Assembly: GCA_916048095.2 (NCBI GenBank)
Contig: OU696570.1
Location: forward strand, 6,377,518 to 6,441,517
Direction: 5' to 3'
Origin: Sacculina carcini
Lineage: Eukaryota; Arthropoda; Thecostraca; Sacculinidae
Length of the DNA stretch: 64,000 nt
Position 1 is the stretch's first letter, and every line of letters starts with the position of its first letter. Below, in pieces: positions 39,206 to 47,617 of this stretch. Position numbers and translations under genes: made by a program. Under the pieces are notes generated by a model. That model ran no database searches and was not told the DNA's origin. It worked only from the letters and a program-made list of their open reading frames with translations.

Positions 39206-39226
39206 TGGCCACGTCCGGCTGCCGTG
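39178..39226 (+). promoter_or_regulatory. Programmed -1 frameshift cassette, gag/pol
   Basis: The slippery heptamer G GGA AAC (39178-39184) lies exactly in the gag frame (GCG GGA AAC). After 3 nt comes a perfect 12-bp hairpin, CACGGCAGCCGG (39188-39199) with CCGGCTGCCGTG (39215-39226), with a 15-nt loop that contains the gag TAA. GGGAAAC is an established -1 heptamer in retroviruses. Slipping back one base enters the pol frame, which is open here. The short spacer may mean that the lower stem pairs open first. Confidence 0.88.
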
Positions 39227-42200
39227 AAAATCACCGCCTGTTATTCGTCACAGACATGTCCGGCCGCAAATTCATGGTTGACAGCGGTTCCGAGGTTTCT
39301 CTGCTGCCAGCTCGTTCAACGGCATCAGCGGCGGCCCTCGACGAGCCGAAGTTACGTGCCGCCAACGGTACATCCATCCAAGTCTTTGAGGTCAACCATC
39401 GCTTGACTGTCGATCTGGGACTCGGGCGCACTTATTCGTTCGGATTTATTTCGGCAGCAGTTCCACACGCAATAATCGGAGCGGATTTCCTCCGCGAATT
39501 TGGTCTTGTGGTGGACATGAAACGGCACAAGCTGATCGACAGCGCCACATTCTTGTCCACCAGCAGCAACGCGTCGGTCGTCACAACACACCCTGTGCTG
39601 ACTCACATCAGTGCTGTACAGCGACCATGTGACGGACCGGAGTTCGCCGGTGTGCGCGCTTCAGCCGACTTCGCGCAGCTCGTCGCCCCACCTGACGGGT
39701 TTCCCGTTGTGAAGGTGCCTGGTGTCCAGCATCGCATCATCACACGAGGCAATCCAGTGTTCGCCCGCCCACGTCGATTAATGCCAGCCAAACTGTCCGC
39801 TGCCAGAAAAGAGTTATCAGAGTTGGTGGATCTGGGCATTCTGGTTCCCTCGTCATCGTGCTGGTCCAGTCCCATCCACCTCGTTGAAAAGGATGGTGGC
39901 ACGGCTTTCAGACTGGTCGGGTGCTACGAGCGACTGAACTCCATCACGGTGCCCGACAGGTATCCCGTTCCCGACATTCAATCATTTGCCGATCAGCTCA
40001 GTGGTGCGAATTATTTCAGCACAATTGATCTCCCGCGTGCTTTTGCTCAAGTTCCTCTGCATCCAGACGATCAGGAAAAATCTGCGATCACAACTCCATT
40101 TGGTCTTTTTCAGTATACGCGTATGCCTTTCGGTTTGTGTAATGCTGCCCAAACTTTCCAGCGCCTCATGGACACAGTGCTGCGGGGCATGCCACGCGTA
40201 TTTTGCTACCTCGACGATGTCCTCGTCTTCTCTCCAGATGTCGAGACTCACCGCCGAGATCTGAGAGAACTTTTTCGCCGTCTCGGAGCGGCCGGCCTGG
40301 CCATCAAGCCAGAAAAGTGCGTCTTTGGCCAGCGTATTGTGCGGTTCGTTGGATTCAAAGTATCTGCACGTGGCATCGAGCCCTTACCAGACAAAATTGC
40401 TGATCTCGTGAGCATGCCGCCGCCCACCAGTTCCACTGAGTGCAGGAGGTACCTAGGCATGATTAACTTTTTCCACCGGTTCATTCCCAGGCTGGCTCAA
40501 ACTCTCCAGCCCCTTCATGAGGTGGCGAACAACAAACGAAGTTTCGTGTGGGGACCTCTTCAAGTCTCCGCCTTCGAGAAGACGAAATCAGCGCTGGCTG
40601 CCGCTTCATGTTTGGCATTTCCACAGGCGGATGCTCCGACGAAGCTAGTGGCAGACGCATCTGACTTGGCTGTGGGAGCTGTTGTGCTACAGTTCCAGAA
40701 TGGTCATTGGGTACCGTTGGCGTACCACTCCCGCAAACTCACAGGCGCTGCCTTACGATGGTCCACTGGTGACAAGGAGCTGTATGCATTGTTCAGTGCG
40801 GTCAAAAGGTTCCGGCATCTACTTGAAGGCCGGCCCGCATTGCAGCTGTGGACCGACCATAAGCCATTGGTGCATGCCTTCACCAGCACCACCGAACGTT
40901 CGGCTCGTGTCCAAAGACAGCTCGCTTATCTGAGTGAGTTTTCCACGGACATACGACATATCAAAGGGTCCGAAAACGCTGTCTCGGACTGTCTCAGTAG
41001 GCCTCCGTCAGACGCAACACGAAACGTCTCTCAGCTTGCAGTGGACGCTCAACACTCGCTCGATGTCAGGCGCCTCGCGCTCGCTCAACACAGTGCCGCA
41101 GATGTCGCCGAGCTTGCCTCTTGTCCTTCGCTTCGCGTGGAAGTACGTCCAGTCGAGGGTGTTCCGTCTGGACTGCTGGTGGACGTTTCCACTGGTGTTG
41201 ATCGGCCGCTGCTGCCTGAGTCACTGCAGCACGAAGTGTATCGCGCGATACATAATCTGCATCACCCAAGTGCCCGTGTCACAAAGCGCCTCGTCTCTGA
41301 ACGATACGTCTTCAAGCGCATTTGGGCCAAGGTGTCATCGTGGGCGAAGACGTGCGTTCGCTGTCAACAATGTAAGATCGCTCGTCACCAACACACTGCC
41401 CTGCGTAGACCGCCGACACCTAGCGGACGGTTTGAAGCACTCCACGTCGATGTCGTCGGTCCTCTACCAGCTGTCAATGGTTATCAGTATATTTTCACCA
41501 TCGTCGACCGCTTCACGAGGTATCCGGAGGCCGTGCCGATGCTTGACGCTACCGCAGCTTCTTGTGCGAGGGTTCTGCTTGACTGGGTAGCGCGATTTGG
41601 TTTGTGCCTCTGTGTGACGTCTGATCGTGGCAGGCAATTCGTTTCGGACCTTTGGCGAGAGTTTTGGTCACTCCTAGGAGTAAGATTGTCCACAACGTGC
41701 GCGTACATGCCGCAACAGAACGGCCTGGTGGAACGTGTACACCGGCAGCTAAAAGCGTCTCTTACCGCCGCATTGATGGACAACAACGACTGGCTCACTG
41801 CACTGCCTGTTGTCTTGATGGGTCTTCGTGCCGCCCACAAGCCTGACATAGACTCCACGCCGGCGGAGATGGTGTTGGGCGAGAAAATGCGGTTGCCTGG
41901 TCAGTTCTTTTCGCAGACCAACGAGGTTCGCCCGGCCTGTGAGGTGGCGTCTCAACTGGCCACTGCCTTCCAGCGACTTCGTCCGACTCCAACGGCGTGG
42001 CACCGCCGATACGACACCTCCCCGTTCGTGTCACAGTCACTGGCCACCGCTACACACGTCTTTGTACGCGTGGATGCTCATCGGCCGCCATTGACACCGC
42101 CGTATCGCGGTCCGTTCCCTGTGCTGGAGCGCGGTGACAAAGCGTTTGTGCTCGACTACGGTGGCAAGACCGACACTGTCGCCGTAGACCGTCTCAAGCC

Positions 42201-42396
42201 GGCGTTTCTGGTGCGCGACAATCAGTCTGGTGTGGACTCTCCCCCGATCTCTACAGATGATCGTGATGCCAGTCAATCAGCCCCTCAAACTGCGCCAGAC
42301 GCCTCCACCGACGGCCAGAGTTCGCCTGTCCAGCCGCCGCGTATCGTATGGTCACGCCGCTCTAGACCCGTTCGCCCTCCTGGTCGGTTCTTGTGA
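39178..42396 (+). CDS. Gypsy-3 Pol, expressed by -1 frameshift
   Basis: The pol frame is open from 38830, but translation is expected to enter at the slip site. Domains: protease (MVDSGSEVSLLP near 39275), reverse transcriptase (IDLPRAFAQVPLHPDD, PFGLCNAAQTFQRLMD, CYLDDVLVF near 40205), RNase H (VADASDLAVGAVVLQF, LWTDHKPLVHAF), integrase zinc region (HHPSARVTKRLV, CVRCQQCK) and catalytic core (HVDVVGPLP, VTSDRGRQF, QQNGLVERVHRQL), plus a C-terminal chromo-like tail. No stop is visible. Protease has DSG rather than DTG, as in several gypsy lineages. Confidence 0.94.
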   Translation, partial: GKRARQPAVMATSGCRENHRLLFVTDMSGRKFMVDSGSEVSLLPARSTASAAALDEPKLRAANGTSIQVFEVNHRLTVDLGLGRTYSFGFISAAVPHAIIGADFLREFGLVVDMKRHKLIDSATFLSTSSNASVVTTHPVLTHISAVQRPCDGPEFAGVRASADFAQLVAPPDGFPVVKVPGVQHRIITRGNPVFARPRRLMPAKLSAARKELSELVDLGILVPSSSCWSSPIHLVEKDGGTAFRLVGCYERLNSITVPDRYPVPDIQSFADQLSGANYFSTIDLPRAFAQVPLHPDDQEKSAITTPFGLFQYTRMPFGLCNAAQTFQRLMDTVLRGMPRVFCYLDDVLVFSPDVETHRRDLRELFRRLGAAGLAIKPEKCVFGQRIVRFVGFKVSARGIEPLPDKIADLVSMPPPTSSTECRRYLGMINFFHRFIPRLAQTLQPLHEVANNKRSFVWGPLQVSAFEKTKSALAAASCLAFPQADAPTKLVADASDLAVGAVVLQFQNGHWVPLAYHSRKLTGAALRWSTGDKELYALFSAVKRFRHLLEGRPALQLWTDHKPLVHAFTSTTERSARVQRQLAYLSEFSTDIRHIKGSENAVSDCLSRPPSDATRNVSQLAVDAQHSLDVRRLALAQHSAADVAELASCPSLRVEVRPVEGVPSGLLVDVSTGVDRPLLPESLQHEVYRAIHNLHHPSARVTKRLVSERYVFKRIWAKVSSWAKTCVRCQQCKIARHQHTALRRPPTPSGRFEALHVDVVGPLPAVNGYQYIFTIVDRFTRYPEAVPMLDATAASCARVLLDWVARFGLCLCVTSDRGRQFVSDLWREFWSLLGVRLSTTCAYMPQQNGLVERVHRQLKASLTAALMDNNDWLTALPVVLMGLRAAHKPDIDSTPAEMVLGEKMRLPGQFFSQTNEVRPACEVASQLATAFQRLRPTPTAWHRRYDTSPFVSQSLATATHVFVRVDAHRPPLTPPYRGPFPVLERGDKAFVLDYGGKTDTVAVDRLKPAFLVRDNQSGVDSPPISTDDRDASQSAPQTAPDASTDGQSSPVQPPRIVWSRRSRPVRPPGRFL

Positions 42397-42426
42397 ATCA
42401 GTACTGTGAAGTACCTGGGGGAGAGC

Positions 42427-42681
42427 TGTAGCCGATGCGCCACACTCAGTGCATTTTATGTTTATTTTATTGTCATTGCTATTATTATGTATTCATTTGA
42501 TCATCACATTATATCGCATTATCATGTTATATATAAATATGTATGTGCTCGATCTGCTACATGTTAAATTGTTTATTATGCATCGGTGGCGCAAGCAATA
42601 CACACACGAGTCTTACCGTACGCACGGGTTTTGATCGCTGAGGCCGTTTGCCATTATTTTACTTTTGTAGGCGTCCCTACA
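42427..42681 (+). repeat. Gypsy-3 3' LTR
   Basis: 255 bp, identical by eye to the 5' LTR. Preceded by the purine tract and followed by target duplication GTAT. Confidence 0.95.
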
Positions 42682-43189
42682 GTATAAATATACGTTTGTA
42701 AAAAAAATAATTGACCAACCAATTAACTTGTCTTGTTCTGCTGTCAACATTTTCGGAATCTGTACACTAATAAGCGAATTTAAAACGAGTCTTAAAACAT
42801 TATTGCCTTTTTCATAAAAAAACCATGGTTTCTTCTATAAAACACACGATTACTCAATAAATTTGTTATGTTCTGCTGACAAATTATTTCAAATATCCAA
42901 ATAATTAAAACCATATTTAAATAACATGGTTTTCTCAATGAAAAAAACCTTAACCACCGGACCCGGATGCCCTTTCAAACAGTCTCCTGGGATATTTATT
43001 GATAAATATTTTTGTTTTTTATACTATTATCAAATTATCTTTGAAATAAGGCACGTAAAGATATACAAAAAACATCAATGAAACTCATTTCTATGTACTA
43101 AAATCCAACATCCGATGACAATTGGGGCTAATTCTAAAAAAACCAACAAACTAAAAAACACATCAAACAAACGTTTTTTTGCATCTCTA
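42682..43189. other. hAT-like element, right arm
   Basis: AT-rich with repeated AAACCATGGTTT-like motifs and no coding sequence. It ends at the terminal repeat and the 8-bp duplication. Confidence 0.6.
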
Positions 43190-43197
43190 TTCAAAAC

Positions 43198-43789
43198 ACA
43201 GTGGATTGTAGAAGAATTGTATTGATAATCTTGACTTATAATCTAGCCTAGTATTCGTTCCTAGTCCCAATCTTAGTTTAATTCAGTTCTAACGGCTAGT
43301 CCTATTCTGATCTCTTCCATGGTGAAAACCATCTGCTTATATAGTGCCAGCCAGCGCCGCCTACCACACTGCTCCGTTCCAAGCTGTTAACCTCTGTTGT
43401 GAAACCGTTGTTTTGGTTGTGTCACACAAGCCTCTGGTAGCGTCCTACTGTGGCGGGCGTGATAAAATGTGTGTTTATGAGTGTGTACGAGGTCAACGCT
43501 CTACTGTTGTTGCAGTGGTATATGTGTGTTTTGTCTGTACGCATGAATAATGGCCTAAGCTCCATTCCTCACCTACTGAGTATGCAATGGTACTGTATGT
43601 TTATGAGTGGGTACGAGGTCAACGCTCTAATCACTATTCCTCGCCTATTTCTACCATACATTTACACAATTTACAGTGAGCGTGAAAGTAAAACATATAA
43701 AAAAACGCATTAAATATTACAATGCTACAGTAGTCACCATTTCCCCGTCATATAACACCATACAACACTCCTGCTCTCACATGGCACTT
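43198..43789 (-). other. Unassigned part of the old micro-LTR element
   Basis: Lies between the protease start and the hAT insertion point. It contains a ~30-bp direct repeat (TACGAGGTCAACGCTCTA at about 43487 and 43613). It may be a further small insertion, because the corresponding pol region in the young relative is much shorter. Confidence 0.4.
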
Positions 43790-44521
43790 TGGCGCAGCCC
43801 AACACCCAACGACCGACATTGTGCACCCAGTATCCAATAATACTGGAACTGGCTTTCTATTTACTGCACCAACAATTATAGGAAGCGTCTTTATAGATGA
43901 CTCGGAGAAACTTCCGGCGCAGAAGCTCCTCCATTAACGTTTCCCGGAGCATTGGGACACATCCTGGCCATATGACATGTTTTCTGACATAACCGACAAC
44001 TGATATTCGGTTTCAACCTGCGGAATCTCTCATCAGACTGCGAGCTCGCTGCAATACATCAGACAATGGCAAACATTCAATTCTTGTCATAGCACGCAGC
44101 TCACGCGATATAACTGCCGGTAAACCGGTCACAAAGGCCCTCAGCAACAATACGTCTGATTCGATGCCAGCCAGTCGCGCAAGACGGCGAATATCCGTTA
44201 GGTACACATCGACTGGCTCATCTTTCAATACCCGCATTTCCAGCTCTTGATATGCCTGGAAACTGTTTATGGCGAATGCTGACAACAAACTCGCCTTGAT
44301 CTGTTCACGGTTTTTCTTTTCAGCATCGCCCAATAAACATCCGAATGCATTTCAGCATCCGAATAAACAGCATATGCGGGACCCTCGAGAAATAGAGGAA
44401 TTATTTTCTCAACATCATCGATGCCTTTCAAGTCGGCCACCAGCTTGATTTTTACTAGCCATTGTGCGACGTCACCGTCAAAACACTGCACCACATCACC
44501 GAGCTTTATGTTGCCGCTCAT
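43790..44521 (-). pseudogene. Old micro-LTR element: gag and protease start
   Basis: Gag ATG at 44519-44521 right after the leader. Frames 44267-44521 and 44013-44333 carry the capsid-like part (IIPLFLEGPAYAVY, YQELEMRVLKDEPVDVYLTDI, MTRIECLPLSDVLQRA). After a frameshift a CCHC knuckle CRLCQKTCHMARMC appears, then protease LLDTGCTMSVVG near 43800-43830. Each block matches the young relative. Several frameshifts make it non-functional. Confidence 0.82.
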
Positions 44522-44589
44522 GGCCGAAATAGCTTGAAATCATTTTGTTCAGTTCATACAAGTTGTTCATACAAGAAATAGTAAATACA
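44522..44589 (-). repeat. Old micro-LTR element, 5' terminal repeat (55 bp) and leader
   Basis: Repeat 44535-44589 starts TGTATTTACTATTTCTTGTA and ends ATGATTTCA on the element strand. It is followed by the 13-base leader AGCTATTTCGGCC (44522-44534) and then the gag ATG. An internal CATACAAGTTGTT-type duplication explains the extra length over the 3' copy. Confidence 0.72.
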
Positions 44590-44920
44590 TTGATATTTAA
44601 TACTTATTTATAAATATTTATTCTTATATATTTATGGTTGTCATTTATAGTTGATTTTTGTTATTTATTGAGGAACGTGGGCGGAGTGACATTATGGAGT
44701 GTTATCGGATGATGGTTTTTTATTTATTGTTATATATTTATTATTTTCTTTTCCAACACTTTTTCTAGAAGTTTTTCTTTTCGAACTCTCATTCTCTGAA
44801 TCTTTTGGGCGCTTCCGGTACATGGGGCCACTTTAGGGTGATAGTAGTGCTTGCACTCTTCCCATACTACTGGATTTGCCTGTAATTAATAATAATAATA
44901 ATTGTCCGTTTGTCAGGCCT
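44590..44920 (+). mobile_element. LINE-B 3' UTR fragment, right half
   Basis: Runs parallel to 48787-49137 (TTGAGGAACGTGGGCGGAGT, GCGCTTCCGGTACATGGG, TGCTTGCACTCTTCCCAT, ACTGGATTTGCCTGTAATT) and ends in (AAT)n. Together with 16681-16751 it is a 5'-truncated LINE-B copy in AMD1 intron 3, split by the old micro-LTR element. Confidence 0.85.
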
Positions 44921-45000
44921 CAGAAGCAACACTTCAAAATAAATCATTTGACCATACGCATTTTGCGAAATCCACGTGTGCCCTATCGTACACCAGCAGA

Positions 45001-45280
45001 CATACTCACTTCAACATGGTAGCAGACATACTCACTTCAACATGGTAGCAGATATACTCACTTCAACATGGTAGCAGACATACTCACTTCAACATGGTAG
45101 CAGACATACTCACTTCAACATGGTAGCAGACATACTCACTTCAACATGGTAGCAGACATACTCACTTCAACATGGTAGCAGACATACTCACTTCAACATG
45201 GTAGCAGACATACTCACTTCAACATGGTAGCAGACATACTCACTTCAACATGGTAGCAGACATACTCACTTCAACATGGT
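45001..45280 (-). repeat. 26-bp minisatellite made of the AMD1 exon 3 splice donor
   Basis: Ten complete 26-bp units (45001-45260) plus the parental partial unit at the exon border (45261-45280). On the AMD1 strand each unit carries CATGTTGAA|GTGAGTATG, which is the last nine bases of exon 3 plus its donor, followed by TCTGCTAC. Units are identical except one C/T change at 45053. Eleven near-consensus donors therefore lie in tandem. Using the first extra donor would add 26 nt and shift the frame, and using any later one would include an in-frame TGA. Confidence 0.95.
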
Positions 45281-45396
45281 CAAAGTTGGTGTAGCGATCA
45301 ACAGCCTCCAGAAGACGTCCCACACAGCTGAGCGGCGTTGTTGTACCGCACGTCTTCAAAATGAAACGACACGCAGAAACAAACATACTGCTCTCA
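45270..45396 (-). CDS. AMD1: S-adenosylmethionine decarboxylase, exon 3
   Basis: 127-bp exon, acceptor GTTTAG and donor GAA|GTGAGT. It completes the Ser split with exon 2 and encodes ESSMFVSACRFILKTCGTT, the proenzyme processing site. Cleavage between Glu and Ser of LS-E|S-S generates the pyruvoyl cofactor, and the Cys of KTCGTT corresponds to the catalytic Cys82 of the human enzyme. Both are intact, so the gene is probably functional. A (TG)n tract (about 45400-45440) precedes the acceptor. The donor is the parent of the minisatellite downstream. Confidence 0.95.
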
Positions 45397-45645
45397 CTAA
45401 ACACACACACACACACACGCACACACAAACACACACACATTGAATAAAAATACATCAAGCTGAGTAAACAGTCCTTTAATTTCACCCACAACACCGATTT
45501 TCATTCGTGGGAGCTGATGAGACATGTCTGATGTTGGATAATATCAAGATGATGTCATATTGACGCGGCATGATAATCCATCATTATACAAGAGCGTAAA
45601 CACAATCAATTGCTTATCGAAACATTGAAGCACAACCAAGCTCAC

Positions 45646-45732
45646 CTCAAAATGTACGAGTCAACAGTGTCACTGGACATAACGCTGATTATTTCACAAT
45701 GGGCGTCCTTCATAAGGACGTCTAGCACATTT
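45646..45732 (-). CDS. AMD1: S-adenosylmethionine decarboxylase, exon 2
   Basis: 87-bp exon between acceptor TGTACAG and donor AG|GTGAGC. It encodes NVLDVLMKDAHCEIISV...DSYIL, matching the WDILLKDVQCSIISV segment of the human protein. It begins by completing the Arg codon from exon 1 and ends in phase 2. Confidence 0.93.
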
Positions 45733-45853
45733 CTGTACAAAGAAAATAAAATACACAAACAAATTTATAGAAAATGACACGTAAATATATCATATCAGAA
45801 GCATATCGATAGCATATAAAAAGCGCACACAAACACCGCATAACAAAACCAAC

Positions 45854-45957
45854 CGTGGAATACTTCTGAGATCAGACAATTTCCTGTCGTATTCCGTCGA
45901 CGTGAACCAAATCTCCAGCAATTTTTCAACGCCCTCGAAGAAGCTTTCGTTCTCCAT
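45854..45957 (-). CDS. AMD1: S-adenosylmethionine decarboxylase, exon 1 (start codon)
   Basis: ATG at 45955-45957 followed by MENESFFEGVEKLLEIWF. The two Glu in FFEGVEKLLE (residues 8 and 11) match the catalytic Glu8 and Glu11 of the human enzyme. The exon ends SDLRSIP plus two bases of an Arg codon at donor CG|GTTGGT. The enzyme decarboxylates S-adenosylmethionine to supply aminopropyl groups for spermidine and spermine synthesis in the cytosol. This is the only host gene I can identify with confidence. Confidence 0.95.
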
Positions 45958-46142
45958 AATTCTGTATAATCATCATAATCAACGTAATCAATATAATCAT
46001 CATAATCAACGTCAGCTGTCCCTAAAAGAAATATCACTACATTACCACTGCAGCAAGTCCCATTCACACACACACAACTCATACAGCCTCACAAAAAAGC
46101 CTATTTGCAAAACAAACAACTGTGACAACAGTCATATATACT
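45958..46142 (-). promoter_or_regulatory. AMD1: AMD1 5' leader with upstream ATGs and TATA-like box
   Basis: On the minus strand TATATATA lies at about 46134-46141. The leader holds at least two upstream ATGs: an 8-codon uORF (46037-46063, MGLAAVVM) and a longer frame from 46082 that overlaps the main start out of frame. A possible acceptor CTTTTAG|GG at 46022-46023 could remove both. Animal AMD1 messages are known for uORF control by polyamines. The vertebrate MAGDIS-type peptide is not present. Confidence 0.45.
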
Positions 46143-46437
46143 CGACAATGGGCAGTGTTGCTGTTCGGTTTTGGCTGTTCAGCCGCTAATTGGCACTGCC
46201 TTGCCGTCCATAAGCAGACACGTGCTGATAGTTCGATCAGCCCGCGCATGACAAACTTATCCTGAAATATTACTTCAAAAACTTATACAAATGAGCTTCG
46301 GCAAGTACATTACTCAAAACAGACATGAGGCTACTGACGTATCTCAATCAACGTCAGCTGTTTCTATAATGATAATCAAATTGTCGAAACAAGTTAAGGG
46401 TTTAGGGTTAGTTTAGGGTTTTAACCGATCTGCCGCT
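46143..46437. other. Region upstream of AMD1
   Basis: Possible AMD1 promoter-proximal sequence. Contains a short GGGTTTAGGGTTAG stretch near 46399 and a second copy of AATCAACGTCAGCTGT that also occurs in the leader near 46005. No gene seen. Confidence 0.4.
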
Positions 46438-46624
46438 TTAAGCAATGAAAGTTTCAAGATCATTATAAACATTTACATGGCAATAACGTGAATCTGGCAA
46501 TCCTTCCAACTTTGGTATAAAAAGTAACCGCGAAAGTTCAAGTGATATTGAGTATTTGAGCATTGTTTTGATGTCGAATAGTTTGCTCGTTCCGACATGC
46601 GGTTTGGACCATGGCTCCACAGCA

Positions 46625-47617
46625 TTAACGATACTGAGACATTTCGAGATTTTCCATGTAAAGATTGGCTAGAATAGGACTCAGCGGTGAGCCCATTGCG
46701 AGTCCACTGTTCTGCGAGTATTCCTCATTCTGGAACGTAAAAGCGTTGAAATTCGAACAAAACTTTAATAATTCAACGAACTGTTTTTTGGCAAAAGGTA
46801 GGTCTATGTTGAACTCATTTATTGCGCGTTCCAACACTTTCATCGAATCCATATTATCTACGTTCGTGTATAGTGATTTGACGTCAAAACTCGCCATTGT
46901 CTTATCCACTGTATTTATACTTTGCAATCTACGCAGGAGATCGCCCGAATTTCTTAGGTGAGAATCGCTTAGACGCCCTAGAAGTGGTGTTAAGTATGTT
47001 GCAAGACATTTCGCAAGTCTGTGTGGAGCGCTTCCTACGCATGATGTGATCGGTCTGATCGGAACCCCCTCTTTATGAAGTTTTGGCAAACCATATAATG
47101 TGGGTGGAACCGGATTTTCCTCAAGTAAATGCAGCATTCTTTTACCTTTCTCTGATTTCTTTAGTATTCTTCGTGCTTCTTTGTTGAATGTTTCGCTTTT
47201 TTTCTTTACATATCCTCTGCTCTGGGTCTGATACACATTTTTGTCGCTGAGATGGTTTTCAATTTTAGTAACATAGTTAGATGTATCCAATATTACAATT
47301 CCACCTCCTTTGTCTGCCCTTTTTATGGTGATTGTTGTGTCTTTTTTAAGATTGTCAATTGCCTTCAAATATCGCCTTGGCAATACGGACTCATAATTTC
47401 TGGAAAACGTGTGAAGACATGTTATTAATCCTTGTTTGACACCTTTGTCTACGTCTGAGTCACTCCATCGGTGGTTTTGCGCAATAGCTGATTGTATTGA
47501 TTTAGTGTGCATTCCAGTATCAAAGTTTGATCCTAATGATAAAACGTTTGTTTCATCTTGTGTCAGTTTCTTAGATGATAGATTACAAATAATTGACTTA
47601 TCAATTATTTGTAACAT
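46625..47617 (-). pseudogene. Penelope-like element, reverse transcriptase N-terminal part
   Basis: 330-residue open frame with Penelope-like signatures: RADKGGGIVILDTSNY, PVPPTLYGLPKLHKEGVPIRP, FDVKSLYTNV and LAMGSPLSPILANLYMENLE. It stops just before the expected YxDD catalytic motif and GIY-YIG endonuclease, so it is truncated. The first residues overlap a 39-bp inverted repeat. The frame itself is undamaged, suggesting a fairly recent truncated copy. Confidence 0.9.

Larger units (their letters stand above)
38099..42681 (+). mobile_element. Gypsy-3: complete, very young Ty3/gypsy element
   Basis: Two 255-bp LTRs (38099-38353, 42427-42681) that appear identical, flanked by the 4-bp duplication GTAT (38095-38098, 42682-42685). 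The primer binding site TGGTGACCCC starts 2 nt after the 5' LTR (38356). A purine tract CTGGGGGAGAGC precedes the 3' LTR. Gag and Pol are in overlapping frames joined by a -1 frameshift signal. LTR identity indicates a very recent insertion. Confidence 0.96.
30063..43189. mobile_element. hAT-like DNA transposon enlarged by nested insertions
   Basis: The termini TAGAGATGC (30063-30071, and reverse-complemented 43181-43189) are flanked by a perfect 8-bp duplication TTCAAAAC (30055-30062, 43190-43197). An 8-bp duplication with TAGAGATG ends is diagnostic of hAT elements. No hAT transposase is recognisable in the parts not explained by later insertions, so it was probably non-autonomous. It sits in the old micro-LTR element. 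Confidence 0.8.
16752..44589 (-). mobile_element. Old micro-LTR retrotransposon, split by nested insertions
   Basis: Minus-strand element reassembled from its pieces: 5' terminal repeat 44535-44589, leader and gag/protease 43790-44534, protease-RT-RNase H and integrase start 27957-30062, integrase end to about 16812, purine tract, 3' terminal repeat 16752-16796. Flanks read TTGTT (16747-16751) and TTGAT (44590-44594), one mismatch in a 5-bp target duplication. Removing the two large insertions and their duplications leaves about 4.4 kb, a normal size for such an element. All genes have stops or frameshifts. Confidence 0.75.

Noticed and set aside
45001..45280. CRISPR-like array interpretation of the 26-bp repeats
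   Set aside because: Units are directly adjacent without spacers, and the genome is eukaryotic. The unit derives from the AMD1 exon/intron border.
46399..46425. Telomeric repeat near AMD1 (GGGTTTAGGGTTAG)
   Set aside because: Only about three imperfect units, too short to call.
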